The position numbers and the translations under genes were made by a program. Below the pieces are notes generated by a model. That model had not been told where the DNA came from. It did not search any database and saw nothing but the letters and a program-made list of their open reading frames with translations. A stretch of 64,000 nt of DNA from a virus, in the IMG/VR virus record IMGVR_UViG_3300029286_002355, positions 62,001 through 126,000 of that record; one strand, given 5' to 3'. Shown here one piece after another: positions 58,309 through 64,000 of this stretch (positions within the stretch are counted from its first letter, which is position 1; each line of letters opens with the position of its first letter).

Positions 58309-59189
58309 GGGATATCTCCTTCGTCATCACCCAAACAAAAATCATCTAAATCATTTTCTTCGTTATCCACGCCTAAAAACGTACTTGTCCCCATGGTTGC
58401 ATTTGTTGGACTAACCCCCAAAAGTTCTTCTAGCACTTGAGCCGCCTCAGAATTTTGTATATGGATAGTAGAATTTCCAGAAATGAAACTAGTAATTGCT
58501 CCTATAGGATCTCCATTGTGTAAACCCATTGCTTCTGCTATTTCTGCTGACCCAATAGTAACTGGAATTCCAGCGTTTACACTAATCGTAAATGGATTTT
58601 GTATATCTGCTTGTGAAAGACTATGGGTATTTACAGAAGCTCCTACGGGAATTTCGTACAGATTAAAGATGTTACGGTTTTCTTTCTCTTCGTCTTTATC
58701 TCCGTGACGATAAACGAAAAACGCCTTATCTCTTATAGAAGCCGATTTCTTAATTGCATCATAAAGTAGCTGTCTGTGGCATTTAGATTTTCCACTTGTA
58801 TTTTCCCAACAACATAAAAAATACAATGTGTCTTGATTTAACGTTTCTATCCAATCCTTTACTGAATCTTTTCTCAGTCTAAGTAATTTTAGATATTCTT
58901 TGGTATAAGAGTCCCAGTCTTTGTCGCTTTTATATTTGCTCAAAATTTCATAGGTTGGACATAGACAGTTTATCCTTACCAAATCCCCGCAGCATTTTTT
59001 GATTTCGGGTAAATTTTTACAATCAGGATGGGATAGTGCTATAGAATAAACCTTATAGTTTAAGGGCTTATCTTTTTCTGAAATCAATCTGCAGCGATAG
59101 AGTTTGGCTCCTTCGGAAAAAATAAAATATCCATTTTTGATGATGGAATTAACGTCCCAAAAATTACTAAATACGCATACTGGTTTCAT
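58305..59189 (-). CDS. DUF488-like protein with acidic tail
   Basis: The 294-residue protein contains a first part resembling DUF488 (VYSIALSHPDCKNLPEIK ... TLYFLCCWENTSGKSKCHRQLLYDA). The LLC...CHR block is the family's hallmark cysteine and histidine pair. A second, beta-rich part (INVGASVNTH-like) and an acidic tail (DDFCLGDDEGDIP) follow. DUF488 function is unknown, but the conserved Cys suggests a redox or ligand-binding role. It lies between radical SAM and glutaredoxin-like genes with ATGA overlaps. Confidence 0.6.
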   Translation of the reverse strand: MKPVCVFSNFWDVNSIIKNGYFIFSEGAKLYRCRLISEKDKPLNYKVYSIALSHPDCKNLPEIKKCCGDLVRINCLCPTYEILSKYKSDKDWDSYTKEYLKLLRLRKDSVKDWIETLNQDTLYFLCCWENTSGKSKCHRQLLYDAIKKSASIRDKAFFVYRHGDKDEEKENRNIFNLYEIPVGASVNTHSLSQADIQNPFTISVNAGIPVTIGSAEIAEAMGLHNGDPIGAITSFISGNSTIHIQNSEAAQVLEELLGVSPTNATMGTSTFLGVDNEENDLDDFCLGDDEGDIP

Positions 59190-59431
59190 AAATTCCTTAT
59201 GGCTTTTTCTATTTCATCATATTCAAAATGTTTACCCTGAAAAATTTTATCTCCTATTACGCAAGAAGGTAAATCGTCTATTCCGTGTTTTATAGCGATA
59301 TCAATAGCTGCCCTTGTTGTGCTCTTAACCTCTTTGATTTCAATTTTTCTATCCGATATAGCCGTTTTGAGAAAGCCCTTCATTCTTTCGCAATCTGGGC
59401 ATCCATCAGCATATATAAATAGAATTTCCAT
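59186..59431 (-). CDS. Glutaredoxin/thioredoxin-like protein
   Basis: The 81-residue protein has the dithiol motif CPDC in IYADGCPDCERMKGFL and a LPSCVIGDK segment at the cis-proline position, the thioredoxin/glutaredoxin layout. It may reduce ribonucleotide reductase or other phage enzymes and fits the redox cluster around it. Confidence 0.82.
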   Translation of the reverse strand: MEILFIYADGCPDCERMKGFLKTAISDRKIEIKEVKSTTRAAIDIAIKHGIDDLPSCVIGDKIFQGKHFEYDEIEKAIRNL

Positions 59432-59455
59432 ATTGTAGTAGGGTTTGATATTTTT

Positions 59456-59668
59456 TCAAGGCTTTTCGTCCAATAATTCTTCAAATATTTCAAGTGGTCT
59501 TCTACCCCTTACTTTGAATTTATCAGCTATCATAAGCATTTGTTTGGCAGTAGGACACCAACAGGGATTAAAAACAAGGTGAAATTTCATCCACCTCTTC
59601 ATTTCGCCTACACCATCATAGGTTGGAATATCAAACAGAAGAAGTTGATCTGGCGTACTGAGTTTCAT
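59456..59668 (-). CDS. Hypothetical protein (70 residues)
   Basis: A small protein starting MKLSTPDQLLLFDIPTYDG with a WCPTAKQMLMIADKF stretch. I recognise no family. Its ATG overlaps the stop of the upstream gene by four bases. Confidence 0.5.
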   Translation of the reverse strand: MKLSTPDQLLLFDIPTYDGVGEMKRWMKFHLVFNPCWCPTAKQMLMIADKFKVRGRRPLEIFEELLDEKP

Positions 59669-59940
59669 TTGTATTCTAGCTTCTGTTCGGAACTAGAACG
59701 GATCAAATCTAAATTTAGAACCTTACCCATTCTAGTTTCTTTTATTATATCAACGTATTTTTCCATTTCTTTATCTATCTCTTCTGCGGTTCTCTTCCCA
59801 AAAGAAGCAATTTCATTTCGGTGCTCTTGCATTCTTATTTTTCTACCATCATCTAATTCGTACACATATAAAACCGATTCTGCTTCTTTAACGTATTTAA
59901 CGCTAATGAGTCTGGCTTTTACTTTTTTAATCTCTGGCAT
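59665..59940 (-). CDS. Hypothetical protein (91 residues)
   Basis: A small charged protein beginning with strands (VKARLISVKYVKEAESVLYVYELDDG) that look like a beta-barrel or SH3-like core, followed by helices. I recognise no family. It lies two bases downstream of the cysteine-cluster gene. Confidence 0.5.
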   Translation of the reverse strand: MPEIKKVKARLISVKYVKEAESVLYVYELDDGRKIRMQEHRNEIASFGKRTAEEIDKEMEKYVDIIKETRMGKVLNLDLIRSSSEQKLEYK

Positions 59941-59942
59941 TA

Positions 59943-60764
59943 CTACACCTTTGCTTTTTCTATTAAACCCCTTACCAACTTGTCCACCCTGTCCTTAAAC
60001 GAGTTTTTAAGAACCTCCTTAAACACTTTGATCTGATCTTCCATGATTTCCTTATTGGCCTTTAAAATGAAAGTGGTTAAATTAGATAGTCCATCTTCGC
60101 CATAGACGCTTAAAAGAAGCCAATCGTGGAATGTACGATAATTTTCCCTTTGCTTTATTTGTAGCTCTGAAAATGTTCCTATTTTTTTATCTAGATCATT
60201 TAACTGTTGATATAGCTTTTCTATAAGTTCTTCGGTAAGCGGAACACTTTCATCAACACGTTTTACACAGTTACATTGGGTGCTTAGTGGCAATTCTCCT
60301 CTCTGAATGTTGTATTTTGCGTAAGCTTTTTCGAATTTGTCTACACGACGATTGTAAATGTCATCGGGCCACAATCCATACATTCTGCATGACAATGGAC
60401 GATCTTTATAAACTGTGCATCTTCCTTCTTTGCTCAACAACATACAGGGTTTAACCATGGTTTCCATACCCCACTTAGCATATTCGTATCTGAAGAAATA
60501 TTCAACGCTAGTGCATACAATATCTAATATTTCTTCTATGTTCTTGGTTTCATATATAGTAGAAAGTATTTGAAGAAATTCAGAATAGTTAATTTGCGGC
60601 ATGGCAACCTTGCAACAAATATTTTGCTGCTTGCACGTGCTTTCCAAATTTATACTATCGTGGTATATGCTCTGTAAAACACTTTGTAAGTTGGTTCTTT
60701 TTCTAGCAATTTCAGACAACCTCTTCTGCCCTAGTTTCTTATGCTTTTTTGATTTATTTCCCAT
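59943..60764 (-). CDS. YkgJ-type cysteine-cluster protein
   Basis: The 273-residue protein has a basic N-terminus and the YkgJ/UPF0153 cysteine pattern: CKQQNICCKVAMPQI, PCMLLSKEGRCTVYKDRPLSCRMYG, and a later CNC. The Cys residues probably bind an iron-sulphur cluster or zinc. The family's role is unclear. It belongs to a run of redox-linked genes and has TATAAT at 60781-60786 with AAGGAG before the ATG. Confidence 0.75.
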   Translation of the reverse strand: MGNKSKKHKKLGQKRLSEIARKRTNLQSVLQSIYHDSINLESTCKQQNICCKVAMPQINYSEFLQILSTIYETKNIEEILDIVCTSVEYFFRYEYAKWGMETMVKPCMLLSKEGRCTVYKDRPLSCRMYGLWPDDIYNRRVDKFEKAYAKYNIQRGELPLSTQCNCVKRVDESVPLTEELIEKLYQQLNDLDKKIGTFSELQIKQRENYRTFHDWLLLSVYGEDGLSNLTTFILKANKEIMEDQIKVFKEVLKNSFKDRVDKLVRGLIEKAKV

Positions 60765-60780
60765 GGTTCTCCTTTATAAT

Positions 60781-60786
60781 ATTATA
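60781..60786 (-). promoter_or_regulatory. Candidate -10 box before the cysteine-cluster gene
   Basis: GTATAATATTAT on the minus strand, 17 bases before the ATG at 60764. No clear -35 box. Confidence 0.4.
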
Positions 60787-60794
60787 CAATAACT

Positions 60795-62111
60795 CTACTT
60801 TTTAATATATGGCAACAGTCCTAATACTTCTACTTTTTTTAATTTTTTTACAATAAACTCAAATTTTGCTCCCAACACTTTTTCAACATAGTGTTTTTTA
60901 ATAACAATTCTCCGAAGGTACGACTTCCAAAACTTAAATGTGGAATCAAACCCAGTTACCTCAACATATTTATTTTCTTTTGGAAAATAAAAATCATATC
61001 TACAAGAACCTAACCCTCCATACTTCTTATTGTACGAAAAGTTAATTTTCTGAATTCGATATTGGATATAAAAATAAGCATCAATCATAGACGAGCAAAC
61101 AGTTCCATCGTCTAACATAACCCCATTACAAGACGGACAACCGTTGCCGTCAACTCTTCCCATTATTCTAGCTTTCCATTCAAAGCCACACCTACTGCAT
61201 TTCCACCATACGGATAAATTGCTCCCCCAACTAACATCAAACGGAGTTAATTTTCCATTTTTGGTTGGATGCCATTCTCTTGATAACTCTAGATTTTTAG
61301 ATCCTAATGAGTCACACTTAAAGCAAGACTTTAATCCTTTATTCCTCGCAAGGATTGATGCCAACCATTCGTTTTTACACTTTCCACATTTCCACCATAC
61401 TTTTCTTTTACTGCCATAAGTTACATGATACGGAGTAACACTTCCATTCTTACTGGCATTCCATTCCGAAGCCAGTCTAGGATTTTGAGAGGCTAAACAA
61501 TTACATATGGGGCAAGATTTTTCCAGAACACTCCTCGCTCTAATTTCCGCATCCCATTCGTGTCCGCATTTATTGCATTTCCACCATACTTTTTTACCGG
61601 ATCTATAATCAACATCAAACGGAGTTAATTTTCCATTTTTGGTTGGATGCCATTCTCTTGATAATCCAATTTCTTTTTCCCCCAGAGAATTACACTTAGA
61701 ACATTTTGTTATTCTATTATCTTGTGTTCTTAATAGAGGCGAAGACGCCCATTCATAACCACATTTATTACATTTCCACCATACTTTTTTACCGGATCTA
61801 AGGCTTATTTTATTAGGGGTCAAATCTCCGTTTTTGGTTGGATGCCATTCTTCTGCTAATTCTGGACATTTTTTAGACAAAGAATTATTTTCCGTAATGG
61901 CTCTCCCTATACACGATGGACAATTATAATTTCTAATTCTATTGTTTATTATTGCTTCCCATTCATAACTACACTTATTACATTTCCACCATACTTTTTT
62001 ATTACTTCTATAACAAAAATCCTTTGGAGTCAAATTTCCGTTTTTGGTTGGATGCCACTGCTCTAACAAAGTAGGACAGGAATCGCTTAAGTTTCTATGC
62101 GAATGTTTCAT
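60795..62111 (-). CDS. Five-repeat zinc-ribbon (DUF4379) protein with C-terminal nuclease-like domain
   Basis: The 438-residue protein contains five copies of a roughly 60-residue unit (EWHPTKNG-LTP ... KVWWKCNKCGYEW ... C-x2-C) followed by a C-terminal domain with CRYDFYFPKENKYVEVTGF, which resembles the D and E-x-[KT] core of VSR or PD-(D/E)xK endonucleases. It is a longer paralogue of the protein at 18311-19156. Two repeats share an exact run of about 54 bases, showing recent internal duplication. It is probably a DNA-binding selfish nuclease whose repeats read sequence; this is inference. Confidence 0.75.
   Translation of the reverse strand: MKHSHRNLSDSCPTLLEQWHPTKNGNLTPKDFCYRSNKKVWWKCNKCSYEWEAIINNRIRNYNCPSCIGRAITENNSLSKKCPELAEEWHPTKNGDLTPNKISLRSGKKVWWKCNKCGYEWASSPLLRTQDNRITKCSKCNSLGEKEIGLSREWHPTKNGKLTPFDVDYRSGKKVWWKCNKCGHEWDAEIRARSVLEKSCPICNCLASQNPRLASEWNASKNGSVTPYHVTYGSKRKVWWKCGKCKNEWLASILARNKGLKSCFKCDSLGSKNLELSREWHPTKNGKLTPFDVSWGSNLSVWWKCSRCGFEWKARIMGRVDGNGCPSCNGVMLDDGTVCSSMIDAYFYIQYRIQKINFSYNKKYGGLGSCRYDFYFPKENKYVEVTGFDSTFKFWKSYLRRIVIKKHYVEKVLGAKFEFIVKKLKKVEVLGLLPYIKK
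61242..61664. repeat. Two exact copies of a 54-base segment within the zinc-ribbon gene
   Basis: The plus strand carries AACATCAAACGGAGTTAATT and onward through TGCCATTCTCTTGATAA at about 61236-61290 and again at about 61611-61664. The copies encode LSREWHPTKNGKLTPFDV in repeats three and five. Other repeats have diverged, so this pair reflects recent duplication or gene conversion. Confidence 0.75.
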
Positions 62112-62178
62112 GTTATAGTATTCGATAAAATCTGAATAATTCCTTTGTTTATTTTATTAGAGAAACAGATATTCGCAG

Positions 62179-63999
62179 CTATTCAATTCTTTTTATCTCA
62201 CTTAAACCGCATAACCCAGCATGTTTTTCTATAATGATGTTGTTTTTTAGCCGCTGTTGTATTTCTGGACTATGCGTAATTATCATGACCCTATCAAATC
62301 TGTTTTCCAGTCTTTCTAGCATTTTAAAAACAGATTCAACATGCGAATTATCTAGACAGTTAAATATTTCGTCAAGGCAAACCAATCCGGGCTTTTGGGA
62401 GGATCTTGAAAACGATAACAAAGCCAAACCTACATCAACCGCCAATCGAACAATCATTTGCTCTCCACCGCTCAACATTTCGTAGGTATCTGCCGACCCT
62501 CCCGTTATAGTCATATCAACCTTGGAACTATCATTAATAAACATTTTAACCACTACTTCTCCATGGCTTAAAATATCCAAGAATTCTCTGATATAGACAT
62601 TGAGTAGCGGAAGGTATTTTTTTACAATACGTGTTTGTATTCCTTCTAGCCCATAAATTTCTTCAAGAATTAACATCCTCTTTAGAGTCTTGCCTTCTTT
62701 TTCAAACTCTTTTCTTTTGTTTTCTAGGTTTGTTTTTAACTGTTCGAAATTTTCTATTTCTTTACCCAAGAATCCAACTTTTTCTGAGTATTTTTGTTTG
62801 CGCTGCGAATACTCATCTTTCTTCTTTTTGTTCTCTTCTAGCTTGGCTTTTACAATGGCCGCTTCTGCCTCTGCCTGTTTGTATTTTTGAGTTAATTCCG
62901 ACAATTTGTTTTGAATAGATTCGATTTCAACCTTAAAGCGGGTTTCAATTTCAATACACTTCTGTTTGTATTCTTTGGATTTGAGTTCAAGCCCCTTTAT
63001 AGATTTACTGGATTCCTCTATTTCGGTTTTTTCAACTTTAAGAGTGGCTTCAACCTCTTTGAGTCTTTCATGGTATTCCGTGAATGATTTAAACTCGGCA
63101 AGAATATCGTTATGTTCTATCTGACTCTGTAGGCTTCCTCTTGCTCGATTCTCTAAATTAGACAAAAACGCTTTATCAACGGATAACTTCTCAGAAATCT
63201 CTTTCATAATTCTTGTTTTTTCTTCGCAAGCAAGAAGAGCTTCTTTTAGTTTGGATTCTATATGGTCTTTTGTCACCTTCATTTTGCATTCGCTACAAAT
63301 GAAAGAATCACCCTTTTTAAGTTGGTTCTGAAATTTAAGTATAATTTCCTGATATTCCTGCACTTTCGACTTGAGTTTGGATATCTCGCCAACTTTTTCC
63401 TCAACATTTACTTTAGCATTTGGAATCAGTTTTTCTACTTCGGTTTTGGCATCAATAATTTTTTTGAGTTGGGCTAACTTGTTTTCTTTTTCTCCTTTGT
63501 TGAAAGCCTTTATCTTGTTCTCTAGGATTGTCTTTCGTTCTATGCCCTTACAAACCCTATCTTCTTTGGTCTGTAAGGAAGCACTCTGTTTAAGGAGTTC
63601 CGCTTCTGATTCTTTTTGAAGTTTATCCCAATCCGCTAATTGTTTTGCGCATTCTTCTTCTCTTTCTTTCTTTTGTTTTTTGTAATTTCTCCCTTCTTCC
63701 ATAATCAGTCCTAATTTGGAAATAGGCTCTGACTTTGAAAGAAGATCGATTTCGTTCTGTAAATCCGTAATGTTCTTGTCGCATAAAATAACCTTTTCGT
63801 TACATTCCTTTTGGATAACGGATAAAGCGTTTACGAGCCCCTGAGGAGAATCTATTTTTGATTTATCTTCCATTATCCCCATCATGTCTTCGTAATTAAT
63901 GTAAGCTTTAAGGAACATATCTTCAAGAAAAGAAACATTGGATTGGATCGCTTGAACAACCTTATCTTGAGCATTTTTTTTCTTACGCAAATTTTCCAA
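62179..63999 (-). CDS. Rad50/SbcC/gp46-like recombination ATPase, C-terminal part (runs off right edge)
   Basis: The visible 606 residues are mostly long coiled coil with a zinc hook near the middle (FICSECKMKV, C-x2-C). The C-terminal ABC-type half has the signature MLSGGEQMIVRLAVD, Walker B LVCLDEIFNCLD and the switch histidine VMIITHSPEIQ. The N-terminal Walker A half lies beyond the window. With an SbcD/gp47 nuclease partner, such proteins process double-strand breaks for recombination-dependent replication. Confidence 0.88.
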   Translation of the reverse strand: MENLRKKKNAQDKVVQAIQSNVSFLEDMFLKAYINYEDMMGIMEDKSKIDSPQGLVNALSVIQKECNEKVILCDKNITDLQNEIDLLSKSEPISKLGLIMEEGRNYKKQKKEREEECAKQLADWDKLQKESEAELLKQSASLQTKEDRVCKGIERKTILENKIKAFNKGEKENKLAQLKKIIDAKTEVEKLIPNAKVNVEEKVGEISKLKSKVQEYQEIILKFQNQLKKGDSFICSECKMKVTKDHIESKLKEALLACEEKTRIMKEISEKLSVDKAFLSNLENRARGSLQSQIEHNDILAEFKSFTEYHERLKEVEATLKVEKTEIEESSKSIKGLELKSKEYKQKCIEIETRFKVEIESIQNKLSELTQKYKQAEAEAAIVKAKLEENKKKKDEYSQRKQKYSEKVGFLGKEIENFEQLKTNLENKRKEFEKEGKTLKRMLILEEIYGLEGIQTRIVKKYLPLLNVYIREFLDILSHGEVVVKMFINDSSKVDMTITGGSADTYEMLSGGEQMIVRLAVDVGLALLSFSRSSQKPGLVCLDEIFNCLDNSHVESVFKMLERLENRFDRVMIITHSPEIQQRLKNNIIIEKHAGLCGLSEIKRIE

Positions 64000-64000
64000 G

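Overview
This 64 kb window reads as part of a large AT-rich tailed-phage (jumbo-phage) genome that uses the standard bacterial code. Genes are dense, almost all lie on the minus strand and many overlap by ATGA. There are no rRNA genes, and I recognised no tRNA. Replication genes sit among free-standing homing endonucleases (LAGLIDADG, HNH), TnpB elements, DNA methyltransferases and many small unknown proteins. A tail-tube-like protein and a Rad50/gp46-like recombination gene support a phage origin, but no terminase, portal or capsid gene is present, so 'phage' is an inference. OmpA-type and lipoprotein genes point to a diderm (Gram-negative) host.

Layout. Positions 1-4.8 kb carry a phosphoesterase, an SIS-domain sugar-phosphate isomerase, a FEN-type 5'-3' exonuclease and a SLOG protein. 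Positions 4.8-14.2 kb hold an envelope module: a Ycf46/Vps4-like AAA+ ATPase (with a frameshift), a membrane coiled-coil protein, an ABC ATPase and permease, a substrate-binding/OmpA fusion, a PspA (ESCRT-III-like) protein, a vWA lipoprotein and nicotinate phosphoribosyltransferase. Positions 14.3-16.3 kb hold an HNH gene split by a TnpB element. Positions 16.3-25 kb carry an AAA+/M41 fusion protease, a zinc-ribbon nuclease with an elaborate RNA leader, NAD-dependent DNA ligase and RecJ with an upstream homing endonuclease. Positions 25-35 kb carry accessory genes: an ART-like protein, HNH, RlaP-like nucleotidyltransferase, a second TnpB element, a HAD-like protein with a second LAGLIDADG gene, a DNA methyltransferase, a nucleoside deoxyribosyltransferase-like protein, an L7/L12-like domain and IMPDH/GMPR.

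Positions 35-48.5 kb are the replication and transcription core: HolA-like delta, DnaN clamp, a SigH-like sigma factor, DnaX, a P-loop kinase, a tail-tube-like protein and TopA, mixed with small unknown genes. Three of those unknown proteins end in the same short peptide. Positions 48.7-50.1 kb hold a membrane coiled-coil protein and a peptide deformylase. Positions 50.1-57.4 kb form one overlapping operon that starts with a small gene plus an IS607-type serine recombinase, ends with TnpB, and carries a restriction-modification-like cargo in between. Positions 57.5-64 kb hold a NrdG2-like radical SAM enzyme, a glutaredoxin-like protein, a cysteine-cluster protein, a five-repeat zinc-ribbon nuclease and the Rad50-like ATPase running off the right edge.

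Expression appears to use host-type sigma-70 promoters (TTGACA/TTGACT with a 16-17 base spacer) in front of several accessory operons, and a second repeated signal, CTGTATAATATCTCT without a visible -35 box, in front of replication and repair genes. The most notable signals are the phage-borne PspA/AAA/ABC envelope module, the recombinase-to-TnpB operon with defence-like cargo, a predicted kissing-loop leader that could hide a ribosome-binding site, a TnpB insertion whose excision exactly restores a zinc-ribbon HNH protein, and two homing endonucleases each lying between a decayed copy of a gene's start and the intact gene.
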